Assembly (NCBI RefSeq): GCF_002150785.1
Contig: NZ_MTAZ01000053.1
Location: forward strand, 1 to 53,331
Direction of reading: 5' to 3'
Length of the DNA: 53,331 nt
Source: Arenibacter amylolyticus
GTDB taxonomy: Bacteria; Bacteroidota; Bacteroidia; Flavobacteriales; Flavobacteriaceae
The notes under the pieces are model-generated. The model saw nothing but the letters and a program-made list of their open reading frames with translations, searched no databases and was not told the DNA's origin. Below are positions 8,249 to 16,118 of this stretch, in pieces. The translations under genes were made by a program, and so were the position numbers. How positions within the stretch are numbered: position 1 is the first letter of the stretch; every line of letters begins with the position of its first letter.

Positions 8249-9199
8249 ATGAGTACTATACCAAGCGTAAACTTAGAAGATTTTATTTCGGGAGATCCTG
8301 CCCGGAAGGAGAAATTTATAAAAGAGATTGGCAGCGCCTTTGAAGATATTGGATTTGTTGCTTTAAGCGGACACTTTTTATCGGACAAATTGGTGGAAGA
8401 CCTATATGACGAGATCAAAAAGTTTTTTAACCTACCACAAGAAGTCAAAAACAAATATGAAATAGAGGGCATTGGAGGACAAAGAGGCTACACCTCTTTT
8501 GGTAAGGAACATGCCAAGGGGAGAAAGGAAGGCGACCTTAAAGAATTTTGGCATTTTGGCCAATATGTGGAAGATGACCCAAAATTGGAAAAGGAGTATC
8601 CTAGCAATGTTAGGGTGACAGAACTGGATAAATTTAATGAAGTAGGCAAGGAAACCTATAAAATGCTGGAAAAAACAGCTAAATACGTACTCAGGGCCTT
8701 GGCTCTTCACTTGGACCTGGAAGAAACGTATTTTGACAATTATATTAAGAATGGAAACTCCATTTTAAGACCCATTCATTACCCTCCCATTACAGATGAA
8801 CCAAAAAATGCGGTAAGGGCAGCAGCACATGGAGACATTAATCTAATCACCCTATTAATGGGAGCTCATGGAAAAGGCCTGCAGGTAAAAAACCATGAAG
8901 GAGAATGGGTAGATGCCATTGCCAAGCCAGACCAATTAATGATTAATGTAGGGGATATGCTTTCGCGACTTAGCAACAATAAATTGAAGTCTACCATCCA
9001 CCAAGTAGTGAATCCGCCAAAAGAATTATGGGGTACTTCTAGGTATTCCGTTCCGTTCTTTATGCATCCAATAAGTGAAATGCCCCTAAACTGCCTAGAG
9101 AATTGTATAGATGAATCCCATCCCAAACTTTATGAGGATATTACTGCAGGCGAGTTTTTACACCAACGCTTAATAGAACTTGGATTGATCAAAGCCTAG
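8249..9199 (+). CDS. 2-oxoglutarate/Fe(II) oxygenase, isopenicillin N synthase family
   Basis: A 316-residue double-stranded beta-helix oxygenase. The iron triad is H194-x-D196 and H251, and the R265-Y-S267 motif is the usual 2-oxoglutarate anchor. The N-terminal region (VNLEDFISGDPARKEKF, GFVALSGH) is the typical DIOX_N fold. Substrate cannot be told: the family includes gibberellin and flavonoid oxygenases, ethylene-forming enzymes and many uncharacterised bacterial members. It is divergent from the E1 dehydrogenase gene (125 bp between starts), with a -7 element at 8222. The next gene (SUI1-like) starts 77 bp after its stop. Confidence 0.88.
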   Translation: MSTIPSVNLEDFISGDPARKEKFIKEIGSAFEDIGFVALSGHFLSDKLVEDLYDEIKKFFNLPQEVKNKYEIEGIGGQRGYTSFGKEHAKGRKEGDLKEFWHFGQYVEDDPKLEKEYPSNVRVTELDKFNEVGKETYKMLEKTAKYVLRALALHLDLEETYFDNYIKNGNSILRPIHYPPITDEPKNAVRAAAHGDINLITLLMGAHGKGLQVKNHEGEWVDAIAKPDQLMINVGDMLSRLSNNKLKSTIHQVVNPPKELWGTSRYSVPFFMHPISEMPLNCLENCIDESHPKLYEDITAGEFLHQRLIELGLIKA

Positions 9200-9276
9200 C
9201 GGCAAGGAGGTGTAGAACACAACAAATAACCAGCATACCAAGAATTATTATTATCATATAACGTAGTCAGTAGAAG

Positions 9277-9606
9277 ATGGACTTAAAAGACCAACTTAAA
9301 AATTTATTTCCCGATCATCAGGTCGAAGAAAGTGAGGACGAAAAGCAGGAAGAAAATGGGATTTGGTTGCAGGACGACCCCATTATCTGTAAATATGAAA
9401 AGCGAAAGGGAAAACCCATCACTATATTAGAAGGGTATAACGGAGCAGACAGTGATTTTAAAAAGCTCGCTAAGGAATTAAAAACCAAACTTAGTGTGGG
9501 TGGTTCCGTAAAGGGCGACACCATAATCATACAGGGGGATTTCAGGGATAAAATCATGGAATTGCTTAAAAATAAGGGGTTTAAGGTAAAGCGTGTGGGA
9601 GGTTAG
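9277..9606 (+). CDS. SUI1/eIF1-like translation initiation factor
   Basis: A 109-residue protein with an acidic, probably disordered N-terminus (about 1-35) and a C-terminal SUI1 domain: KGKPITILEGYNG, then KKLAKELKTKLSVGGSVKGDTIIIQGD and a basic end. The pattern matches bacterial YciH-type relatives of eukaryotic eIF1, where the loop and the VGGSVK segment contact the ribosomal small subunit. In bacteria it is not essential, and its role in start-site fidelity or stress translation is not settled. It stands alone between the oxygenase and the DUF1835 gene. Confidence 0.9.
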   Translation: MDLKDQLKNLFPDHQVEESEDEKQEENGIWLQDDPIICKYEKRKGKPITILEGYNGADSDFKKLAKELKTKLSVGGSVKGDTIIIQGDFRDKIMELLKNKGFKVKRVGG

Positions 9607-9674
9607 AATTTTGTTAATTATTTCATGATATTAAGATATTATGTTACATTTAATAGTTACAACCTAAACTACCA

Positions 9675-10613
9675 ATGAAAATGAGTTCCCAATTACACAT
9701 CACAAACGGTGATAATTTCACCAAAAAACTGCAAGGCCTTAAACTTGGCGGGGAAATTATTACCTGGCGCGAAATGTTGTGCGAAGGCAAGACCGAATCC
9801 AATGTAGGCAGTGAATCCTTTTGGAAAACCAGATTTGAGTTTTTAAACAAAAATTATAAGGTAACCAAATCCTGGTTTATTGAAAAAACCCTAAAGGAAT
9901 ATCGCTCCCTGTGCAACCATAAATATCAAGATCAAATTGTGCTGTGGTTTGAATACGATCTATTTTGCCAAATCAATATGCTAGCTGTTATCTCTTGGTT
10001 AAAGACCAATAGGCCTTTTGCTGAGATCTCCTTGGTGTGTAGTGGAAAAGAAGATGCATCGGACAAGCTTTATAGCTTAAATGAGCTGAGCGATGAGGAA
10101 GTTTTGAAGTTATACGAAAAGCGTACCTTCCTAACCCAGGACGATGTGGAGTATGCAGATTATGTTTGGCAGCTCTATTGTAGCGATAATCCAATTCGTT
10201 TGGAGAACTTAAAGGATTTCAGCAATTTCCAATTTACCTATTTGGAATCGGCCATTAGAGCGCATTTGATGCGTTTTCCTACCATAGAAAACGGATTGAA
10301 CGAAGTGGAAAATAACATCCTTCGATTGGCCAACAGCACTAAGCCTAAATCAAAATCCGAATTATTGACCACAGTACTTAACAACCAAGGACTCTATGGT
10401 TTTGGGGATACCCAATATACCCGACTCATTGATAAATTAAAACCCCTATTCCTATCCTTTAAGCCAGTTACATTATCTAAGACTGGAAATGAAATACTCT
10501 TGGGCAATACCAGTTATTATTCCTGCATACAGGACAACGATGTATTCTTGGGGGGAGCTTTAAAATATGGTTTTCTGTACAACTCCAAAACAAACAGAAT
10601 TCTAAAGTTATAG
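9675..10613 (+). CDS. DUF1835 domain protein
   Basis: A 312-residue cytoplasmic protein of unknown function. The start of DUF1835 is seen at LHITNGDNFTKKL and LGGEIITWREMLCEGKT, followed by the WFEYDLFCQINML segment typical of the family. No signal peptide or membrane segment is seen. Two start codons are close together (9675 and 9681, M-K-M); I keep the first. The stop is separated from the next start by a single base, so it is probably translated together with the nucleoside phosphorylase. Family members often sit near small metabolic enzymes in Bacteroidota and Firmicutes, but no biochemical role is known to me. Confidence 0.8.
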   Translation: MKMSSQLHITNGDNFTKKLQGLKLGGEIITWREMLCEGKTESNVGSESFWKTRFEFLNKNYKVTKSWFIEKTLKEYRSLCNHKYQDQIVLWFEYDLFCQINMLAVISWLKTNRPFAEISLVCSGKEDASDKLYSLNELSDEEVLKLYEKRTFLTQDDVEYADYVWQLYCSDNPIRLENLKDFSNFQFTYLESAIRAHLMRFPTIENGLNEVENNILRLANSTKPKSKSELLTTVLNNQGLYGFGDTQYTRLIDKLKPLFLSFKPVTLSKTGNEILLGNTSYYSCIQDNDVFLGGALKYGFLYNSKTNRILKL

Positions 10614-10614
10614 C

Positions 10615-11487
10615 ATGCAACTTACTGCCTCAGAGCTTGTGCTAAACGCCGATAATAGTGTTTACCACCTTAACCTACATCCCGAAGAACTTGCTACCAC
10701 CATTATTACGGTGGGTGACCCCGAACGCGTTCCGTTAATATCCCGATATTTTGACACCTTGGAGGTCAGTAAAATTAAAAGGGAATTCTGTACCCACACC
10801 GGGAGGATCGGCAAAAAATGGATAACCGTAATTTCCACGGGCATCGGAACCGATAATATTGATATTGTCCTTAACGAATTGGATGCGTTGGTAAATATAG
10901 ATTTCAACAGCAGAATGGTTAAAAAGGAAAAAACCCAATTAGATATCATTCGTATTGGGACTTCAGGTGCTATACAACCAAATATTCCACTACATTCCTT
11001 TATAATGAGCGATTATGCAATAGGCTTGGATAGTCTCCTTCATTTTTATGATAGTGAACATGTACAGCATCCCGCTATTCAACAGGCGTTTTTAGCGCAT
11101 TGCAATTGGTTAAAGGATAAATCTACCCCCTATGTGGTTCGTTGTGATGAGGAATTAGCGAAAAAGTTTACCGGCAAGCAGATGATTTCTGGTTTCACAG
11201 CCACTAATGTGGGCTTCTACGGTCCCCAAGGTAGGGTATTGCGCTTGCCCTTACAAGACGCCGAGATGAATCAGAAAATAGGTAGTTTTGACTACCAAGG
11301 CATGCAGATAACCAATATGGAAATGGAAACTGCCGGTATTTACGGACTTGCTAAGCTATTAGGCCATAGAGCCGTTTCACTTAATTGCATTCTAGCCAAT
11401 AGAACTACCGGAGAGTTTTCCAAGGATCCCCAAAAAGCAACCCAAAATCTTGTTACCTATGCTCTAGAGCGCATTTTAGAAAATTGA
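10615..11487 (+). CDS. Nucleoside phosphorylase, uridine phosphorylase-like
   Basis: A 290-residue PNP/UDP superfamily enzyme that splits a nucleoside with phosphate into a base and ribose-1-phosphate. Seen motifs: phosphate-binding GDPERVPLI near residue 33, FCTHTG, GTSGAIQPNIP at about 118, and the ribose/base-binding ITNMEMETAGIYGLAKLLG near residue 235. The acidic MEMET motif is the ribose-contacting glutamate of the family. The EFCTHTG loop and total length (about 250-290) fit uridine phosphorylase-like members of Bacteroidota. Preceded by the DUF1835 gene with a 1-base gap. Role: pyrimidine or purine nucleoside salvage. Confidence 0.87.
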   Translation: MQLTASELVLNADNSVYHLNLHPEELATTIITVGDPERVPLISRYFDTLEVSKIKREFCTHTGRIGKKWITVISTGIGTDNIDIVLNELDALVNIDFNSRMVKKEKTQLDIIRIGTSGAIQPNIPLHSFIMSDYAIGLDSLLHFYDSEHVQHPAIQQAFLAHCNWLKDKSTPYVVRCDEELAKKFTGKQMISGFTATNVGFYGPQGRVLRLPLQDAEMNQKIGSFDYQGMQITNMEMETAGIYGLAKLLGHRAVSLNCILANRTTGEFSKDPQKATQNLVTYALERILEN

Positions 11488-11538
11488 TATCCCGCATCGC
11501 TACTAGGGATTTAATGGATTTATTTAAGAAAGCATTGG

Positions 11539-11546
11539 TATCTTTG
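11539..11546 (+). promoter_or_regulatory. TAnnTTTG -7 element
   Basis: TATCTTTG lies 42 bases before the TTG start of the solute-binding-like gene and is the likely promoter core for it. Its position supports transcription of the gene on its own. Confidence 0.6.
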
Positions 11547-11588
11547 TAGTACTTTAATTTAGTACAAACTTCCAAAACACACATCATT

Positions 11589-12437
11589 TTGAAAAAGATA
11601 AACATAATAGGTGTTCCTGAACATTTTAATTTCCCTTGGCATTTGGCCATTGAGGAAGGCGCATTTAAATCTAGGGGAATCGACTTAGAGTGGACAGATA
11701 TTCCGGAAGGAACAGGAAAAATGGCTCAAATGCTACAGGAGGGAACTGCAGATTTAGCCATTATTCTAACCGAAGGGGTAGTGAAAAGTATTTCTGAAGG
11801 CAATCCCGTGAAAATTGTTCAAGAATATATTGCCAGTCCCCTATTATGGGGCATTCACGTTGCCCATGGCAGTGCATTTAACAGCTTGGAAGATCTGCAA
11901 GGGAAAACAGCTGCTATTAGCAGGTTTGGCAGTGGCAGTCATTTAATGGCTTATGTAAACGCACAAAATATTGGCTGGAACACCGAGGATCTTAAGTTTA
12001 AGGTGGTAGATAATCTAGAAGGAGCAGTAGCTGCTCTTACCCAAGGAACGGCCGACTATTTTATGTGGGAACGTTTTACCACAAAGCCATTGGTAGATCA
12101 ACAGATATTTAAAAGAATTACAGACTGTCCTACCCCATGGCCGTGTTTTGTGGTAGCAGCTACAGATGCATTTATAACCGATAATTCTGGCATTTTACAA
12201 CACATACTCGAGGTAATAAACACCTACACGGAAGATTTTAAAAATATTCCGAGCATAGACAAAACCCTATCCAACAACTATGGGCAGCAGCTAGAGGATA
12301 TTCAGCACTGGCTTTCCCTTACTAGATGGAGTCAGAAAAAATTGGATGAAACCACTTTGAAATCGGTTCAGGACACCTTGTTAAATCTAAAACTTATAGA
12401 AGGAGTCTTACCGCATAGCTCAGTGATACACAGTTAA
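11589..12437 (+). CDS. Periplasmic-binding-protein-like protein without signal peptide
   Basis: A 282-residue protein of the NMT1/SsuA type II solute-binding fold: an opening strand IIGVPEHF, the helix WHLAIEEGAFKSRGIDLEW, and the hinge-crossing LQGKTAAISRFGSGSH. It starts with TTG at 11589; the conserved N-terminal strand begins right after it, and the -7 element at 11539 fits. No signal peptide, lipobox or linked permease or ATPase gene is seen, so it does not look like a normal ABC transporter receptor. It may act in the cytoplasm as an enzyme or sensor, as MqnA- and THI5-type relatives of this fold do; that is inference. A terminator follows at 12448. Confidence 0.8.
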   Translation: MKKINIIGVPEHFNFPWHLAIEEGAFKSRGIDLEWTDIPEGTGKMAQMLQEGTADLAIILTEGVVKSISEGNPVKIVQEYIASPLLWGIHVAHGSAFNSLEDLQGKTAAISRFGSGSHLMAYVNAQNIGWNTEDLKFKVVDNLEGAVAALTQGTADYFMWERFTTKPLVDQQIFKRITDCPTPWPCFVVAATDAFITDNSGILQHILEVINTYTEDFKNIPSIDKTLSNNYGQQLEDIQHWLSLTRWSQKKLDETTLKSVQDTLLNLKLIEGVLPHSSVIHS

Positions 12438-12447
12438 AGAAAACACC

Positions 12448-12483
12448 AGTCCATAACGCTTAGTAGCGCTATGGACTGTTTTT
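12448..12483. terminator. Bidirectional terminator between two convergent genes
   Basis: A 13-bp stem with one mismatch (12448-12460 with 12465-12477) and a 4-nt loop. It is followed on the plus strand by GTTTTTATC. On the minus strand it trails into a T-containing stretch and can serve the uracil-DNA glycosylase gene, whose stop is 13 bases away. Confidence 0.85.
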
Positions 12484-12495
12484 ATCAGGATTTTT

Positions 12496-13161
12496 CTACC
12501 AATCTATAGGCTGCAAACCACTTTTCACTAAAAGCTCATTGGTTTTCCCAAAATGCTTGTTTCCAAACCAATACCCCCTATTAGCACTAAGTGGTGAAGG
12601 ATGTCCCGAGGTTAATACATGGTGCTTTTGGGCGTCTATTAATTTTATTTTTTTCTTTGCATACCCACCCCATAATAAAAACACCAAACCAGTTTTCTCC
12701 TGCGATAATTTAGAAATGACGGCATCTGTAAAGGTTTCCCATCCCTTTCCCTGATGGCTTCCGGCATGATGGGCCCTTACCGTTAGCGTAGCATTTAGTA
12801 ATAATACACCCTGTTTTGCCCATTTTTCCAAATTACCGCTTTCCGGAATTGGTTTTTGCTGGTCTTCTTTGAGTTCCTTAAATATATTCACCAATGAAGG
12901 TGGGTGTGGCATTCCATCATTTACGGAAAAACAAAGTCCGTTAGCCAAACCTTGTCCGTGATAAGGGTCCTGCCCTATTAATACCACTTTGGTATCTTTT
13001 AACAAGCAGTGATTAAAGGCCGCGAAGATCTGCGACTCTGGCGGAAAGCACTGGTGCTCCGTGTACTCCTTCCTAACAAATGATTGAAGCTCCCTAAAAT
13101 AAAGTTGGTTAAACTCGCTATTCAATAGCTGATGCCAATTAGGATCTAGGTTACCATACAT
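12496..13161 (-). CDS. ung: Uracil-DNA glycosylase, family 1
   Basis: A 221-residue DNA repair enzyme that removes uracil from DNA. All family-1 motifs are present: water-activating GQDPYHG (63-69, catalytic D65), LLLNATLTV (about 120-128), and the HPSPLSA minor-groove loop (catalytic H187). Length matches the usual 220-230 residues. The gene is convergent with the solute-binding-like gene and shares the terminator at 12448-12483. It is cytoplasmic and appears to be transcribed alone. Confidence 0.97.
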   Translation of the reverse strand: MYGNLDPNWHQLLNSEFNQLYFRELQSFVRKEYTEHQCFPPESQIFAAFNHCLLKDTKVVLIGQDPYHGQGLANGLCFSVNDGMPHPPSLVNIFKELKEDQQKPIPESGNLEKWAKQGVLLLNATLTVRAHHAGSHQGKGWETFTDAVISKLSQEKTGLVFLLWGGYAKKKIKLIDAQKHHVLTSGHPSPLSANRGYWFGNKHFGKTNELLVKSGLQPIDW

Positions 13162-13393
13162 AAGCAGTCAAATATGTTTTTTAAAATTAAGAAGGGCTTT
13201 AGGCAGTAACCCCTTAAAATATGAATCCGCTAATCTAACAAAATTTGACCAATGACAAATTTATGGCGTACCCGAAGTTTAGGAAGCTAAGGAAAACTAT
13301 CTTATCTTGTTGTACTTGGAATAAATAATAATTAGGAAGCAGAATAAACCTTTTTGCTTTTTTGGAGTCCAACAATAGAACTCAAGTTAATAC

Positions 13394-13939
13394 ATGGTGA
13401 TTGCAGAAGAAGTTTTGGTATTGCAATTAAAGCAAGAAGGCACACGCTCAAAGGCTTTTGAAATCTTGGTGAACACCTATAAAGAACAATTGTATTGGCA
13501 CATTAGAAGGATTGTACTAGATCATGACCATACAGACGATGTGTTACAAAACACTTTCATTAAAGTTTTTAGGAACATTGAGGGCTTTAAAGGTGAGAGC
13601 AAATTGTATACTTGGATGTATAGAATTGCCACTAATGAGGCCTTGCGATTTTTAAAGTTGGAAGCCCAGAAATTAAAAATTAGCAATGAGGAGTTAATGG
13701 ATTACACCTTAGGGAATTTAAAGGCTGACGTGTATTTTGATGGCGACGAAATACAATTGAGATTGCAACAGGCAATTGCCAAACTTCCCGAAAAACAGAA
13801 GCTAGTATTCAATATGAAGTATTTCCAGGAACTTAAATACGAAGAAATTTCAGAGATATTGGAAACCTCCGTAGGTGGATTAAAGGCATCCTATCATTTG
13901 GCAACAAAGAAGATTGAGGCATATTTAAGGGAGCATTAA
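13394..13939 (+). CDS. ECF RNA polymerase sigma factor
   Basis: A 181-residue sigma-70 family member of the ECF group. Region 2 spans about residues 20-90, with the core-binding/DNA-melting segment DDVLQNTFIKVFRNI and YTWMYRIATNEAL. Region 4 spans about 125-178 (LPEKQKLVFNMKY, YEEISEILETSVGGLKASYHLA). It is followed by a membrane-anchored anti-sigma-like gene after 33 bp and a periplasmic sensor-like gene, forming a typical envelope-sensing triad. No canonical TAnnTTTG core is visible upstream, which would fit autoregulation from a sigma-specific promoter, though this is inference. Confidence 0.93.
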   Translation: MVIAEEVLVLQLKQEGTRSKAFEILVNTYKEQLYWHIRRIVLDHDHTDDVLQNTFIKVFRNIEGFKGESKLYTWMYRIATNEALRFLKLEAQKLKISNEELMDYTLGNLKADVYFDGDEIQLRLQQAIAKLPEKQKLVFNMKYFQELKYEEISEILETSVGGLKASYHLATKKIEAYLREH

Positions 13940-13972
13940 ACCTTCTGCCCAAAATAAGGTCTAAATAAAAGC

Positions 13973-14479
13973 ATGAAACAAGTTAATGAACATAGTGGTT
14001 TTAACGTTCCCGAAGGCTATTTTGACACCCTCACCGATAGGGTATTCTCCAAAATGCAAATGGAGAAGGTAAATAGTACCGAAAACGAGGACTTTAAATT
14101 ACCAGAAGGGTATTTTAATACGCTCACTGACAAAATCCTTCTTAAGATAGAAACAGAGAAGGAGGTTCCCGTTAGATCATTAAAAAGATGGTATTATGCA
14201 GCCGCCTCTATTGCAGCAATACTCCTTATAATGCTTAGTTTCCCATGGAATAAAACAGCCAACAATAATGAGAATATCTTGGCTATTACCGATATAGAAA
14301 ACTACTTGGAATTAGATGGTTGGGGTGGTTCATCCTATGAGCTCACAGAAATGTTCCTAGACAACGATTTGGAGTTAAGTGCCCTACCGGATAACCAACT
14401 AGACCAGGAAAGTGTAATAGAATATTTAAGTGCCAACATAGTGGATTTGGAAGAATTAAATTGGAACAATGATGATTAA
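13973..14479 (+). CDS. Putative anti-sigma membrane protein with duplicated PEGYF motif
   Basis: A 168-residue single-pass protein. The N-terminal cytoplasmic part holds two near copies of one unit: residues 10-32 and 41-63 (F-x-V/L-PEGYF-D/N-TLTD-R/K-V/I), period 31. A membrane helix follows at about 74-92, then an acidic outer part containing two IENYLELD / VIEYLSAN-like segments. PEGYF-type units occur in small membrane proteins next to ECF sigma genes in Bacteroidota. The gene is placed between the sigma factor and the periplasmic sensor, so anti-sigma function is the best guess, but it is not a classical zinc anti-sigma (no HxxxCxxC). It overlaps the next gene by 11 bases. Confidence 0.7.
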   Translation: MKQVNEHSGFNVPEGYFDTLTDRVFSKMQMEKVNSTENEDFKLPEGYFNTLTDKILLKIETEKEVPVRSLKRWYYAAASIAAILLIMLSFPWNKTANNNENILAITDIENYLELDGWGGSSYELTEMFLDNDLELSALPDNQLDQESVIEYLSANIVDLEELNWNNDD

Positions 14480-14936
14480 AAAAATACGCATAGTACTACC
14501 CGTTTTTTGGTTGATGACCCTTGTGGCTTCAAATGCCCAAGGAAAGCATGATTGGGATAAGATAAAATCCTATAAGATTGCTTTTATCACAGAGCGCCTA
14601 ACCCTTAGCCCGAAGGAAGCACAAGACTTTTGGCCCCTCTATAACGAATATGAGGCCCAAAAAATTGAATTTCATAAAAAGGAGCATCAGGAAATTAAAG
14701 ACAAAATAAAGAATTTGGATGCACTTTCTTCAAAGGAGGCAGATGCGCTCTTAAATCAGATGAAAAAATTAGAGGAAGAAAAACACCGTGCACACAAGGC
14801 GTATGTAGAGCGGGTCTCTAACACTATCTCTGCAAAAAAGACCATCATTCTTTTGCAGTCGGAAGAAGCCTTTAAACGACAGTTGATAAGGCAATATAGA
14901 AAGAAACGCGGGGAAGATTCGGGAGCAGATAACTAA
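14469..14936 (+). CDS. Periplasmic sensor of ECF-type sigma factor, Spy/CpxP-like
   Basis: A 155-residue exported helical protein. Signal peptide about 1-24 ending at NAQG. The mature part is almost wholly helical and charged, with ITERLTLSPKEAQDFWPLYNEYEAQK at about 39-64. This is an LTxxQ-like hairpin motif (LTLSPKEAQ) as in Spy, CpxP and the CnrX/ZraP group of periplasmic sensors or chaperones. The start overlaps the previous gene by 11 bases (ATGATG; the second ATG at 14472 is equally possible), so it is translationally coupled to the anti-sigma-like gene. By analogy with CnrYXH it may sense envelope stress or metal and signal to the anti-sigma; that is inference. Confidence 0.78.
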   Translation: MMIKKIRIVLPVFWLMTLVASNAQGKHDWDKIKSYKIAFITERLTLSPKEAQDFWPLYNEYEAQKIEFHKKEHQEIKDKIKNLDALSSKEADALLNQMKKLEEEKHRAHKAYVERVSNTISAKKTIILLQSEEAFKRQLIRQYRKKRGEDSGADN

Positions 14937-15014
14937 TCAGTCTCAACCCTCAGAAATCAAGAAGGATTTTTGTAAATAATTGCTATTTATGTTTTATCCA
15001 TAAAACTTGCCCAC

Positions 15015-16052
15015 TTACTTAAAGGTTAATTTAGCAATTCTATTTGCCCCAGCTGCATAGGCTACGGAATCATTTAAAAAACGTAGGGTATAAAATGACT
15101 CATCGGATAGCTGCTTCCAGTTTTCTCCACTATCATGGGAATAGGCAATCCCCTTAAATCCGATTGCCACTAATTCTTTTCCCTCAGAGTTGGGAATATA
15201 TTGCACACAACTTCTATAATCCGGTAAGTTACCACTAGCAACCAAATTCCACGTTTTCCCCCCATCAAAAGTAACTGCCTTATTTTTTAGATTGCTCTCT
15301 GGATCCGTATAGTCCCCACCTATTATAAACCCTGTTTTTTCGTCATAAAAATCAACGGAAAAGATTCCTTGGGTTGATTTCTCACTAAGAATGGGAGTAG
15401 AAATAATTTCCCAAGACCTTCCTTTATCTCCTGAATAATAAATATTCCCAGTAGTTGTAGCAATCCAGGTTTTGTCTCCCATCACCTTTATGTTGGTATT
15501 ACTAGCTGCAAAGGCTCCTTCACCTTCTTTGGCTTTTGGAAGAGACGAGCAGGCTAATTTTTTCCAGCTAATACCTCCGTCTCGCGTAATTATTATTGAA
15601 AGACACCCCTCCATACTATCCCCAACTGCAATCCCCTCCCTATTATTCCAAAAAGTCATGGCATTGTAGAACACCTTATCGTCCTCCTCCTTATACACCA
15701 ACTCCATAGTGCCCGTATCACCTGTTTTATATAACAGGGCCGGATTGCCAACAGAAAGCATAAAAAAGTCCGTAGCGGTATGTGCCACTGCTCTAAACTC
15801 TGGAGCAACGGAATCGTACAACTGGGTATTTACCCTTGCATGTTCACTTTCAAGGTCTAATAAACCAAAGGCACCTTTATTGGCAGCAAAGGCCAAGCTT
15901 TTACCATCCATCAATTCTATAGCTCTGATGCTTAATGAATCGGTTAAAACAGTTTTAATATCTACTGAAGTAAAAACCTTTGACTCTTCCTTTTGCGCAC
16001 AGGAAACCATCAGCAATAGTAACAAAACAGGGATAAATCTGGTCATGCTCAT
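15015..16052 (-). CDS. Ycf48/BNR-repeat beta-propeller lipoprotein
   Basis: A 345-residue lipoprotein; signal with lipobox MVSC (Cys about 18). The mature protein is a propeller with several Asp-box repeats S/D-x-D-x-G-x-x-W: DGGISWKK, DKGRSWEI, DGGKTWNL and DSGENWKQ, spaced about 45-60 residues. This is the pattern of Ycf48/HCF136-like and BNR/sialidase-like proteins. No sialidase arginine triad or FRIP motif is evident, so a glycosidase role is not supported. It is divergent from the RNA methyltransferase (66 bp between starts). Function unknown; protein binding or assembly is typical of the fold. Confidence 0.82.
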   Translation of the reverse strand: MSMTRFIPVLLLLLMVSCAQKEESKVFTSVDIKTVLTDSLSIRAIELMDGKSLAFAANKGAFGLLDLESEHARVNTQLYDSVAPEFRAVAHTATDFFMLSVGNPALLYKTGDTGTMELVYKEEDDKVFYNAMTFWNNREGIAVGDSMEGCLSIIITRDGGISWKKLACSSLPKAKEGEGAFAASNTNIKVMGDKTWIATTTGNIYYSGDKGRSWEIISTPILSEKSTQGIFSVDFYDEKTGFIIGGDYTDPESNLKNKAVTFDGGKTWNLVASGNLPDYRSCVQYIPNSEGKELVAIGFKGIAYSHDSGENWKQLSDESFYTLRFLNDSVAYAAGANRIAKLTFK

Positions 16053-16091
16053 AATTTTTAGTAAAAATAATAGGAATAGCTTCTAATACAA

Positions 16092-16099
16092 TACCTTTG
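16092..16099 (+). promoter_or_regulatory. TAnnTTTG -7 element
   Basis: TACCTTTG lies 20 bases before the ATG of the RNA methyltransferase gene and is the likely promoter core. Confidence 0.6.
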
Positions 16100-16118
16100 C
16101 AATCTTAATTTTTTATAA

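Noticed and set aside
14991-15006. AT-only inverted repeat between the sensor gene and the propeller gene, as a terminator
   Set aside because: The stem has a single G-C pair and no T-tract in a fitting place; it is too weak to call.
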